64,000 nt of DNA, from positions 144,501 through 208,500 of the forward strand of contig JAQFVV010006727.1 of assembly GCA_028023455.1 (NCBI GenBank), given 5' to 3'. The notes below the pieces were generated by a model, which saw only the letters and a program-made list of their open reading frames with translations, was not told the origin of the DNA and searched no databases. The position numbers and the translations under genes were made by a program. The stretch comes from Epiperipatus broadwayi (lineage: Eukaryota > Onychophora > Udeonychophora > Euonychophora > Peripatidae). Positions 33,340 through 45,994 of the stretch are shown one piece after another (the stretch's first letter is position 1; each line of letters opens with the position of its first letter).

Positions 33340-36300
33340 TCCTACTTTTTATTTTTATAAATGATGTTTTTATAATAAATTGAAAAGGTAAATTAACACT
33401 TTTTAGCCAGTAGGTAAATACAGCAAAATTTTAATTAAACTGAAAATTTATATAGAATTAAATAAAAATTGTGTTTCCCCTATAACAAATAAAAAAATAA
33501 TAATAATAAAAATCCTTGATTTTTTTTTTTTTTAACTATTGAAAACTGAAAATGCTTTGATTTTGTAATAGGAGAATTTTTGATTTTAAAAATATAAATT
33601 TCAATTTATTCAAATATTTTTAAAATTATCAGTAAGAGTAAAATTGCATTTGCAATAATAACAATATTTTCATCACACATATATCAAACTGTACAAAATG
33701 AGCACAATATATTTTCATTTAACAAATTAATATAATAAATTTTACAACTAATTATTATATTTAGAGTTCCAAAATTAAAGTTATGATCAGCTTTACAGAA
33801 AATAATGAATTAAAACAGAATTTGAAATTTTGTCAAATATTTCACATCTATAAAACAAAAAGTAGAATTGGCCAGTATTTAATTTTCAAGGTCTGTGTAT
33901 GTTTGAAGCTAAAATATGTGAAAATAAACAAATACAGTATATAAAAAAAAATTCAATACCCAATGCAATAAATGTATAAGTTAATCAAAAAAAAGTCATA
34001 TTTTGTAGGAAAAATTTTTAATTTTTTTACATTTTGTTTTAATGTGTGTATATACTACCAGAAACATCTGTATATACAAGATGCTATCAAATTGTGATCA
34101 CATTTGTGTGTGGCAAAAATGATGAAACCAAATAAATTATTTGCATTACAATAACAGGAATTAATATTTCTTAAATTTTCCAAAAAGCTTTATATATATG
34201 TATGCGTGAATGAAATATTTAGCCCCTCAGACATATAGTAATTAAGAAATAAATTGAATATACAATGTAATCATAAGATGGCTCCAGATTAACTTTCTTA
34301 AATACTGTAAAATTGATAAAAATTGCCCTTATACTATATTTAACTATATATAAACAAAAAAAATATTTGAATTAAGAAATAATAAAACATAAAAAAGAAT
34401 TTCTACTTAAATGTATTATATTTAATTTATAATATGAAAATAGTATGAATACAATAATATTTAACAGCATTTTATAGTAAAATGGTTACAACAAGATAGA
34501 CATTTACTCATTAGTTTTACATTTAATCAAAGTGAAAGTGAACTACATTCTGGTGAACAATGATACATCAGCAAATTATAAAGAATAAAATGAATGTAAA
34601 AGAGATTTTTATTACAGCTTGCAGGAATGTAATTTATTTTCATTTTGATTTCATATATTTTTAAGTTATGTTTATTTGAAATTTAGCCTTGCATATACAA
34701 GATTAAGAATTCAGGTGAAATTAATAAAAAATTTTAAATATCTTAGATTTCTCAGGATAATCAATCCCTCAATATTGTTTAGTGAAGAGCAACTGTCACA
34801 GAATAATCAAAATTATACAGATGCTTGCTAATAAAGTATTAATAAAAGCAAACAATCACAACAATGCAAACTTTACCATTAAGGTGACATGCAATTACAT
34901 GTGTAGAAGTTCACTTTTCTTTTTTAATTCTCATTCATAGAAACAAAGCTCATTATATAATAGGTGGTGCTGCAATTATTTTTGTTGTTTTTTTTTAATT
35001 TCTTGCACTATTTGTGGCATTCTTTGAATTCATTTGATAGCAGAAACTGGAACTAAAATATATACTAATTTATTAGTTTAAAATAAAATCGGAAAATATA
35101 ATATTTTATAGTAAACCCAATGTAAATGAACTAATAATACAGCTGACTGTTCTCAGGCTTCGAGAATAAATATAAGAATACTGCAAGTGCTTTTCTTTTG
35201 TGTTATTTCAGTAAAATAAAAAAAAATGTTTTCCTTAGTTTATATATTTATGATCATTTTTGCAAAGTATTTGTAACATTTATTTTAAAACAAAAATATT
35301 CATATTTATTATTTGTACTTAGATTTTGTTTGTAAATGCCTGTTCTTAAAAAGAAAAGTAAAAAAAAATTACAATTGGTCCTGCCATAGCAATTAGTTTT
35401 TGTTATTTTTAAGAAAATGTGAGTGCAATTTTAAATTGTACAACAGAATTTCATTGCTTTGTGATACCTTAACAATAATTCATTCAGATTTTTGAAATGG
35501 AGTTTAAATAAATATTTTGTTAATTATTATTTTTATTGGAAACTGTGGCAATTATTCTGATTATATATTTCAGGTTTTTTTAAATATATTTGTATAATTG
35601 AAATACCCTTTTTAAAAATGTTTTTCATTTATAGAGTCATATTTCTAATGAATTAAGTAAATTTTATTGATATCTAATACAGAATAAGGTTTTAAAAATA
35701 AATAAAATGTTAGAAATATAACATAGTCATTGGGTAAAAAGAGAATTATTGCATTAAATAAAAATATGCCTGTGTGTAGTGGGTATGTAGATAAATGTCA
35801 GCAAATTATTTCAATAATATTTAGTTTTATGTACTTAATTCTTACATGAATATTTTAGAAAACATTTTTTTTAATTAGTTCTGCATGGTAGTTTTTAATA
35901 TTTTGAAAATACATCCGTAAAATAATTTGTATTTATTAGATAAAAATAGATATTTACAATGGATCTACAATATTTATAGTATTTGGTTGCAAAGCATTAT
36001 GTGAATAATAGAAATACAAATAATAAAGGATAGATATACTGAGTAATATATAAACTACATAATATTTTTAAAAAAAGAAAATTATATATATATAGTAAAA
36101 ATATTTTAAAACACAAAGAGAATACAATCTGTATATATACCTACATTGTTTTAATTTAAAACAAAAATAATAAATTATACAATAGTTAAGTCATTCTTTT
36201 TAAGAAAATATTTTATAGTCATATTTCATTATTTTGAAATAAAAACATAATTAGATGAATGTTAACCAAAGTAAACATGCTTTTAAATTAATGCTATAAA

Positions 36301-37315
36301 ACTTAATAGTATATCTTTCAAAACCACAAAAAAAAAAGAAAATAAATTATTTTATTTCTTTTTTTAATAATTAAAAGAATATAAAAATATTAAATACAAT
36401 ACAATGTAAAATATTTTATAAATGTATCTAATAATTTACTTTGTGCATCATTATTTATATTGAAGTAGTCACAGCATGATAGTAAGGAATCTATAAGTAG
36501 AATAGTTATGAGGTAAGCAAAGCCTTTTCACGAGTAAAATAGTTTTAAAATATTTAAAAAAAAACATTTTGAATGAAAATTTAATAGTTAAATAATTCAA
36601 AGAATAAAATCAATAATATTTACAAAGACAAAAGATCAAATATTTGTGAACATATGATTTATAAATAAAACTTTTCTCAACATATAAGTATTAATTTATT
36701 TTTAAATAATATTTTATTTAAATAAAATTCACCTTTCATATAAATAAATTAGAATTTCAATTAAACAAGTTCACATTGTAGTGGATTAATTAAGAATTAT
36801 ATATAACTCCTTGATTAACCAACTGGTGTTTAATTCAAAATTGTAATATTTTAAATACACTAATGATATAGTAATGGACAAATAATAATCTCTGGATAAG
36901 AGATGATGAAATAGAGAAACTTTTGATTAAATTTAAAGCTAAAAGTTGAAATCTTTTGGTTGATATTTCCAGATGGCCAAAAGTTGATTTAGTATAATTT
37001 ATTTTCTTCATTTGTATATGCAAGTTATTTAAAATGCACCACTCTTACTTTTTTTAACTAATTAATAAATTAATAAACTTCTTTCAATGTTATAGAAGTA
37101 AAAATTCTTTTATTAAATCAATTCAAGCAAAACTGTTCTAATGAGATAATCTGTCTTTTAAAAATTGTTTTTATTTTTTTAAAAAAAAGTTCTGTATTAT
37201 GAAACTGAAAAAAAAAACCACTCAAATTCTAATACAATAAAAAGTTATATAATAATTTCAATGAAAATGTTATGGTTGAGAATTAAACAAAAATGTCTTC
37301 CTTCTAAATTACAAA
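33340..37315. other. AT-rich non-coding DNA
   Basis: Nearly 4 kb of AT-rich sequence with no recognised gene, element, or long duplication. Short open frames are Ile/Lys/Asn/Phe-rich and carry no motifs. Confidence 0.65.
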
Positions 37316-37317
37316 TA

Positions 37318-38409
37318 CACCTGGGTCTCGTTTTATGCGATAAATAGGTTCCACAGAAAACTCGCATTAAAAAAAATTGCACAAAAATAGTCTTGCATTG
37401 GTGGCCAAGAGGTCAGCGCGACTGCCTTGCACTTGTAGGCAGTTGCCCGGGTTGCGGGTTCGCGTCCCGGCTGATGCTATGACACTTTAAAAAAAATAGA
37501 CTTAATTTACCTTGAAAAATGGGGGATAGGGTCTGTAATTTTCAGAATTCACATAAAAGCAAAGCAACAAAGAAAAATTATTTTAAAATTCGCATTAAAA
37601 AAATAAGCAAATAAAGTATGACTAATAAAAAATTTCAAATATTTGAAAAAAATTAATACAAGACAAACTTTTTTTAATTTTTTTATTAACTACAGTATTT
37701 CATTTTACATTTTTCATACATATTTTAATCATTACCGCTAGCATTCATTTGTAAACTGGAAAGAAATGAGATTCGATGTGATGTGATGTATTGTAGCTTC
37801 TCCTTAAATGAAGTCAAGAATCTCTCAGCAATTATGCCCAGAGAAACCTGTTAGCCATTTTATTTTTATTTGGGATGTAATGTACAACTCACCATTTTCA
37901 GTCTTGTGCTGTGTTAATGGTTTTCTGTTTCTGTATTTAAAAAATGAGATCGTAACCAAAACAAAAAAAATTATACATTATCATTAGAAAGATTATTTTC
38001 AGTTTATAAAATCTTCGTTTTTTATTTTAAAAATCTAAAAGATTATTTATTTCTGTTATATATAACAAAATATACGTTTTAAAAGTTTAATTTTTTTGAA
38101 TATTTATTGCGATATTTTTATATGCAAGTATAAACCTATTATTATTATTTACTCATTAGTATAAATAAGTTATTTACATAGAAGCTAAAAATCTAAATAC
38201 TGCTTCAGACCATATTCACGTTAGCTGCTAATATAACGATATATTTTTGAAAAAAAAAAAAAGTATTTCAAGTAAAAATAAGTTATTAATAATTTAGATT
38301 TTTTGATATCTAATAAATATAATGAAATATGAAAGATATTAAGAAGAAACATGAATCGCATAACTTCAAAATCGCATTAAAATAATCCGCATAAAATGAG
38401 ACCCATGTG
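37318..38409. mobile_element. Non-autonomous Tigger/pogo-type DNA transposon
   Basis: Terminal inverted repeats CACCTGGGTCTCGTTTTATG (37318 on) and, at the other end, the reverse complement CACATGGGTCTCATTTTATG (ending 38409) match at 18 of 20 positions. TA dinucleotides flank both ends (37316-37317 and 38410-38411), the target duplication of the Tc1/mariner/pogo superfamily. Subterminal GGTTCCACAGAAAACTCGCA and several CGCATTAAA strings resemble Tigger termini, which carry CTCG..TTA.GA..GGTTCC blocks. There is no transposase frame. A tRNA-like SINE lies inside at 37395-37491. Tigger transposase relics at 22.7-24.2 kb show the superfamily was present in this genome. Confidence 0.82.
37395..37491 (+). 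repeat. tRNA-like SINE nested in the DNA transposon
   Basis: The body folds partly like a tRNA. GCATTGG pairs with CTGATGC as a 7-bp acceptor stem (two G-T pairs), box A lies in TGGCCAAGAGG, box B is GGTTCGCGTCC, and CTGCC pairs with GGCAG around an 11-base anticodon loop. It is flanked by AAAAATAGTCTT (37383-37394) and AAAAATAGACTT (37492-37503), a 12-bp duplication with one mismatch. The enlarged anticodon loop and the duplication argue for a retroposed SINE rather than a working tRNA gene. A relative lies at 62468. Confidence 0.72.
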
Positions 38410-38411
38410 TA

Positions 38412-41400
38412 CATTCTTACATGTAACCAACATACAGCTTTGATCCCCAAAATAATGTTTAATTAACTAGCTCAATTAATAAGACATCATACCAGACTTT
38501 ACAAAAACTACACTATTACATGCCTATTATTTTTACTCAAATGGCAGGAAAAAATTCATCAAAATAAAAATTACACATTTAATTCACAATTACATAAAAT
38601 ATAAATCTGGAAAATCCTATTTTCTTCATTGATTCAAGTTAGCTACTAATTATTTGCTAAAAGTAAATAACAGATTTCCAAAAATTTTGTTTAAATAAAT
38701 TAAATATTGCAATATATTTTCTAAATTTCAGCATCCTTAGATATCGCAATTCAGAAATAATATTGTATATTCAACTTTACAAAACAATGACAATAATCAT
38801 TTACAGCAGACTGTAAGTGGTAGATCCATCAAAGAAATTATTTTACTTTTAATATATATTTAATTCAATAAAATAAAGCTAAATAAGATATAGAGAATTT
38901 CAGTAATAGCTCAAAAAAAAAAAAATCTGGTTAGATGTATATGTTTAAATGTGTAAAAATATATAATGTGGATGATAAAATTCCATTCTATTTAATTTAT
39001 TACTTCTATTTCCATGTCACATTACTATTTTTTCTTACATTGCCGTACTATTTTAAATATTTGAATTTAAAAAAAATTCATATAATAAGTTTGCCATCAT
39101 TTTAAATGTTCAGTTATTTAGGGTATTGCTATTTTAACAGAAAACTGTTAACATAGGATGTCTTCCACTTACATAATTTTCATACTTAACTAAATTATTT
39201 CCAGTACGTATACAGTGCTAAAAGCAAAATTTTTAAATACAGTGCATAAGTCAACACTGCTTCTGATTCTTATTTGTTTCATGTTATGCAGACTTGTGAA
39301 GTGATACATTGTCATGCTTATTTTAATTGTTATAAAATATTTTAATATTGTGAACTTAAAAAGGAAATCTGACTTATTTAAGCAAAAATGTGTAAAATGT
39401 AGCACTTTGTAAGTCAGCTGCCTCTACTTTTATAATGCAAATACATGACTTTTGCTTTATATGCAATATTGAAAGATTAACTTATGTTATACATACACAT
39501 TAGATAAGAATATTAGTTTATTGATAGCTCACCAGTGCTTCATAAAAGGGAGAAATAGAATTCAATAGTTTGTATTTTATTTTACATGCTATCCAGTATC
39601 CCCCCCCCCTATTTATTATTATTATTGTTATATTTTCTTTTTATAAATTTTTAATAATAAAACGTAAGTTGTCAGAAAAATAAAAATAAATTTCATCATT
39701 AAAAAAAAGCTTTTTTTTTGTTTGATTTTTATAAAAATATATATGTAACAGTAGCAGGTGTTAAAGCATGATAAAATGATTAGAGAAAAAGAATAATATT
39801 TATCCAACGGATTTTCCAAGAAAAGTATATTTGAGTTATCTTCAATTTTCCAACTCCTATCATTTTCAATACACATAAATACACAGAAATATAAATTATA
39901 TGTATGTGATTTATGTACACTAACAAAAAGACCGTGTCATAATGAATACGTTTTAAAATGTTTAAATAAAAAAAATTTCTACTATGTGTGTTTTACAAAA
40001 AACATGTCTGATATTTTTATGAGGTTTATTGAGAATACAAATTATGAAAAAATAAAACTTCATTACTAGAAATCTTCATGAATTCAAACATAATAAAAAT
40101 GACTTTCATTGTGGCAAATTCCAGTTCAATTCCATTTCAGAAAACTTTTTATTTCTATATATAAAATGCAACTTTAGTTAAAAAGCAGATACAAATACTA
40201 GTTTAACACTACAAGCAATCAATAATTACTATCAAAATAACAATGTGAGGGAGCATTTAAAATTTTCAGACACCAAACTTCATCACATTACCAAATATTT
40301 TTAATAATAATAAATGCAGCATAAGCTAGGCATGATTTGATGCAGATTCTGAAGCAAAAGACCTATGAGTTAGAGCGCACACACATTTTCAAATTAAAGA
40401 AAAAACTTTTAAATATTATATTGTAACAAGTGAAACTGAACCAAATACCATTTTAATAATTCTAACACAATACCACCAAATAACACTTCTAGAGTAGTTT
40501 ACTGTTGCTTCATGAAAATCTCTAAAAAAAAGTCTAAGACTTAGTAGATAAAAAAAAAAATTTTCCTAAATGTTTTTATTCCCACACATGCATTCAAAAG
40601 TAAAACAAAATTTTTTTTAGCTTTCATGATATTCTTGATATTATGCAAAACTATGGGGGTGCCCATATTCAGTATTAACATGAACACCCCATGCTTTTAT
40701 TTGATCATATATTATCAATCATATTATGAAAGCTGAACAAAATTTGTTTTTCACTTTTTAATGCATTTGTATGAATTAAAGCATCTCTTTAAAAAAAGAA
40801 TAATAATATTTTTTTTTTCTATCTTTTAATTAGTTTTATATATGATTATTGCCATAGTTCTAATTTAATGATTTGAGTTTGCTTTTATTTTCATTCCCAT
40901 GAGTATCAATTTAAAATATTTGGAAGTTTACTTCTTTGATAACCAAAAATTATTAATATGAATTATAAAATCACTTCTTTTATGCACTTTTTACAATGGA
41001 ATAATTTCTTTTTTACACAAATGGCTTAGTTTCGACTGTTAATCATTCTTCACCAGAGCTGTAAAATATGCAATACATTCATAAATATAAATGCCATGTA
41101 CATCAAATAAATTAATACATTTTTTATACAAACTAAAAACTCATAATTTTATTTTAATTCACATGATGTTTTTACATATTTATATTAAATGTCACTAAAT
41201 ATTTCATTCTAAGTGTAATTAATTTTAACTAATCACCATTAAATTCTTTACACATAAATTATATCTTGGTTTTAAAAATATATTATTATATTAAATATTA
41301 TTATCTTAAAATATTACTTTTAAAATAATTGCATGCTGTAAAAATCATAGAAAATGTAGAGGTATATTGATTTTTTATTAGAGAAAATATTTTTGTTGAC

Positions 41401-42750
41401 AAACTGGAAATCCATTTCAATAGCTTTGAAGCAGTTCATATAACATTTGAATTAGTAGCAAAGAAGTTATGTTATTAGCAACAGCTCATTAAAATATACA
41501 AAAATCATGTTGTTTAGTGATACAATATTCCTACCTAAAAAATACTTTTGTCTGAACTTGTCATAATAATTGCTCAACTGATATATGTAACAGCTAAGTT
41601 TTCACAAGTATGTTGAATAAATATTTTCAGCTGGTTTTTTTTTTAATTGGGAATAATGATGAAATATGTACCAATTAAATTTACTTTCTCTGAAACCAAA
41701 AACTAGACTAAATCATTACATTTCCTTGTTTATTTTTTAAAAATTTGCAATTATATGATATCTAAATGTATCTTAATTTCACTGCTAGCTAAATAAAAAT
41801 TACAATAGAGTTTTGAATCATATATAAAAAATAATTTAAGATTATTCACAGCTGTTATTACAAAACATAATGATGAATAACACTGATAGATATTAGACCC
41901 ATGTTCATCAAAAAAAAAAAAAAAAAATGCTATTAAATATCTAAAACTTTTACAAAATGATTGTCTGATTAAAAAAATAATGTAGCAAGATAACTAAAAA
42001 ATCTGATTTTCAAACAACAAATATTGTAAAATGAAAAATGGATGAGAAAAATAACAGGCAAAATCCTGGTTTAAAATGTTTGGTAAATTAAATAAGATAG
42101 ATTATCAAATATTGTATTTTTAATGGCAAACTATATTTAATGAAAAATAAAGATTACTGTGACTAACAATAAAGGGCATTTTATAAAAAAAATAAGTTGC
42201 TGTTGAATTCAAGATTTTTCTATCAAGCAGGAATACACATCTATGAAATATTGCAAAAAATCTGAAACTTTTGAATAGTATAAAGCAATGAGAAATAACA
42301 TATTACCCGCAGTACATGTAATAAAAAAAATATTCGACATCACTTTAACTAATTCTTTGAGATTCATTAGGACAAATATTTTTATAAAAAAAATAACAAA
42401 TAGAACTCTATTACAAAATTATTTAGCAGAAAAACTCAAAATCGAGTTTTAACAATAAGATGTTACAACAACATTAATTTAAATTAATAGATGAAATTAT
42501 TCCAAGGGTCCTAAATTTATTAATGAGGCACTTGAAAGCCAAGATGAATAAAGTAAATAAAGAATATTTATAAGTATATATATATTAAAACGTTAAAAAA
42601 TAATAAAGCAATTAATTATGAACATAATGTATCACAAAAAAAAAAAAAGATGAATAATGTGAGATAAAACACAAGGTATTATTTATGATTTTGTTTTTAT
42701 TCTTGGTGTTCAATACACTACTGAAAATAAATGTGAAATTGTTTAAAGCA
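38412..42750. other. AT-rich non-coding DNA
   Basis: No coding region is recognised over more than 4 kb. A hammerhead-like relic at 41029-41058 is listed separately. There is a poly(C) run at 39601-39609. Confidence 0.6.
41029..41058 (-). repeat. Hammerhead-core-like relic related to the 6.3-kb hairpin
   Basis: The minus strand reads CTCTGGTGAAG, ten bases, then ACAGTCGAAACTAAG. The 6.3-kb motif reads CTCTGAAGAAG, ten bases, then ACAGTCGAAACTTAG. The spacing is identical, but the stem here is degraded and the core A6 is G. Shared flanks suggest a second, older copy of the same element terminus. No GIY-YIG or RT remains nearby. Confidence 0.42.
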
Positions 42751-42754
42751 GTGT

Positions 42755-43640
42755 TTGAATTCCTCTGACAGAACTGTGTGCAAAAACTTTACTGAACCTG
42801 AATTGAACCATGACATGCTCTTTTCATGATCAATTTTAATTTTGGAAATAAGCCAATGTAAGAATGAACTCAAACAGAAAAATAGTGTGAATACTCAAGA
42901 ACATTAATGCTTTATTTTGGTCAAAAAATCATGCATAATTCTGGCATTGTGTCTGGTGCATTGTAGTGCAATAACCAAGAGCCATACAGAATTTAGATTG
43001 TTACACAAAATTTTGGCTCATAAATGATTCAATTACTCAAATAGTTAATCAGCATTTACTGTGTAACCTTCAAAAATGTATGTGTAATGAATATTGCCAT
43101 TAGAAACAACAACAAAAAACAAACAGTGAGACATATTTTGATTCAGCTCTTTTGCATTTGCAATTTTTTGGTTTTCTTCTGGCAATCCCCATTCTGCTTT
43201 ATGGTGCTTGGTTGATGACTCACAGAAATAATATGTATCATCAACAGTTATGATGCTTGACAAGTATTCCAATATTGTTTTTTAAATGTCTCAACAATTG
43301 TTGACATATGTGGCACATAGCATCAACACATCTATTTTTTAAATCTATTAAAAGGTGGGTAATGATTTTGGAAATGCTTAATGATGTTCTTAATTAATCT
43401 GATAGATACAAAGTGATCAGTTCAAATAATTTCAGCAACTTTTTCCATATTTTCTTTATTTCCAGTAGTTTTTGATGTACCTAGCCATGGATCAGCTTCA
43501 ATGATCTACTCTCTACCATCACAAAATCTTGAAAACTATTTAAAAATATTCTTGGGATTCAGGCTTCATTGCTATATACAGTCTGATTCATTTCAAATAT
43601 TTAAGAAAAAGTTTTGCCTAATTTAAAACAAAATTTAATG
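42755..43640 (-). pseudogene. mariner transposase relic
   Basis: Read leftward with frame changes, the segment follows a mariner (D34D) transposase. The N-terminal region gives VYSNEA, FSRFCDGRE and DPWLGTSKTTGNKENMEKVA, equivalent to the ...GRP.TS.TDENVEKV... block of the second helix-turn-helix. The only sizeable intact frame, 43045-43272, has ITVDDTYYF in place of VTGDETW (first catalytic Asp kept), then EWGLPEENQK and YIFEGYTVNA. Further on are WLLHYNAPDT, in which the second catalytic Asp of HDNAPAHT is lost, and LFPKLKL. The enzyme is dead. Terminal inverted repeats were not found by eye. Confidence 0.78.
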
Positions 43641-45990
43641 TTATCACATTATTCCACTATGAAATTTCTACAAAAGTGCAAAACTTGCCGTCACATTTCA
43701 TTTTGTAACTCCTGATCCAGACACACTAGTGGTTTAAAATTTTTGTAGTGAATATCTAAATTATATTGTCATCTAACAAGTGCACTGATTCAGAGATGGC
43801 ACTGCATGAAGCTTTGCAATACACTGTGTATGTAAATAGAGTCAAGTTTTGTATGGCTCAATGAAAATTGGATAAAAAATTTGTTTTCACATCATCAATG
43901 GCAAAATCTTTTCGCATTTATTTTTTAAAACAAATCATAAAATAAAAATGCTGATATAAAAGATACCTTAGTTGTATAGTAATATGAAAAAATGATTACC
44001 AATTTAGCCAATTTTTAGAGGTAATTTTGATATTAAAAAACTTTTTATGAGACCATCCTTGAAATAAAAATTTTCAAAATTAAAAAAACCATTTTAATAA
44101 GTACATACAAACAACTGCTATAAATATTGACTAAATTAAAGAGAGTAAGTTTTGAGTTTATATCTTTACAAATGCATGATATTCTATTAAAACCATATTA
44201 AATCCTTTACAATATGCATTACATTTTAAATGTGACAAATTTATCCTAATCACAATTTACAATATACACGAATTACATAACTATTCAACATTTATTATAC
44301 ATATAAATATATTAAGCATCAATACTGATTTCTGAATATTTTAATACCCATGCTATCATGTAGAACAGGAGTGAAAATTTTTCAAGTATCAAAAAATATT
44401 CCCAGAAATGAACCATCCACTTTATGCGTAAATGGGTTTCTAATTATTTTTTAGTACGAAGATAAAATAGAAAAATAATAATAATAACTAATATGGAGAA
44501 GTTTTATTTTGAGTGGGTTCTTATAAATTATATGATCATTTCCTCAGAACTTCATCTAAATAGTAGAAGGCATGGCTATTTAAATTATTATCTTAGACTA
44601 TGCACAATTTTTTATAATTTAAGAATTATATTAAGCAATAAGACTTATGAAAATTTTCAAAAATCAATAAAAATAGATTAATTAAGTTTTACAAAATTAA
44701 ACATGTGAGATCTTCATAAAATAAAATGATAATAAAATATAAAAATATATTTAAATAGAAGGATTTGAACTTAGAATTTTCAGTCTATATTCGTCCTCCA
44801 ATCTACCAAACACATGTGAAAAGGATAAATGACCCTAAGTTCAAATCCCTCTATTTATTATAGTAAACATTCAGTATACTAAATTAATAGATTAATTCAA
44901 AATGTATTTATTTATTTAGTGCATTTTAGATTTAAATTGAACCGTGTTGGTTTATTATATTTAAAAAATTTCAATGTTTTAAACGATATTGATAGTCATT
45001 TCAATGAATGAAAAAAAGAAAAGTCTTATTAAAATGTATGAAATAAAATTTTAAATAATGAGATACTAGAACAAACTGTCTTAAAAGGATGGAGAGCATA
45101 AAAAATCACTATCAATAATGACCACGTTTGATTGATAATCTATTTACCGCCATCTTTCAGGTAGAAAAGTTAGCATTCATACATACAATCATAAAAACAT
45201 AAGTGATATTTTTAAGTCAAAACAATATTTTTGAAATGCACTTTAGATTTAACTCTTTACAATTGTCTCTCTCCAAACACATTTAATCTATTTCTATTTT
45301 TCCTTTAAAATTACTGTCAATATGTTTCAAAACATTAAAACTTCTAAACATTTGCTATCCAGTAACTTTTTTCTTGCATTTGTTTTCCATAAAAAGATTT
45401 TTACTTTTAAATATTTCACCATTCCTAATATTGCAATCAAATAGTTTTCTTTGTTTCTTTTGATATTCCAGATTTCAGTTATTAAAGCACCACACTTTTC
45501 AAAAAATAAGATTTTTGTTTGTTTGTTCAAAGTAATATATAATCTTCACTAATTATCATGATAAAAGCCCTATCTAGATATTATTTATTCTAGAAATATT
45601 CTTTCACTACTCCAATATATATAGTTCATTCATTAGTTTTGTCATATTTTCACAACTCAACATTTTAGAGGGTATATGTAATTGTATAAAAATTTATTTG
45701 ATATTTTATTTCTGTGACTAATTTTTAAAATAGCAAAAGTGAATCGAATTGATATCCACAAAAATTCTTGATCTATTACGCATTATTAACTTAAAATGCT
45801 AAAATTACTATTACCAATAATAATTAAAACAATAAAATGAAATTCTGAAAGTTACACTGTATTATTTTATTATTCATTGACGTGATCAATATAATAAGTC
45901 TGACCTATCGTCTTATGTTCTAGCTTTTTGTGACAATTTTATTACACAAACAATTGCTCATCAAGACAGATAAGAATGATATTATGTATA
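43641..45990. other. AT-rich non-coding DNA
   Basis: No gene is recognised. The first 250 bases may still belong to the mariner element. A hairpin at 44753-44856 is listed separately. Confidence 0.55.
44753..44856. repeat. Hairpin made of two inverted box B-like ends
   Basis: Arms of 22-23 bases (AAATAGAAGGATTTGAACTTAG and its inverted copy at 44834-44856) differ at one position. Each arm contains GTTCAAATCC, a box B string, on opposite strands. The roughly 60-base spacer has no such symmetry. This looks like two SINE 3' ends joined head to head or a small palindromic derivative. Confidence 0.5.
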
Positions 45991-45994
45991 ACAT

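Noticed and set aside
37395-37491. Functional tRNA gene
   Set aside because: The anticodon loop is 11 bases, a 12-bp target duplication flanks it, and it lies inside a DNA transposon.
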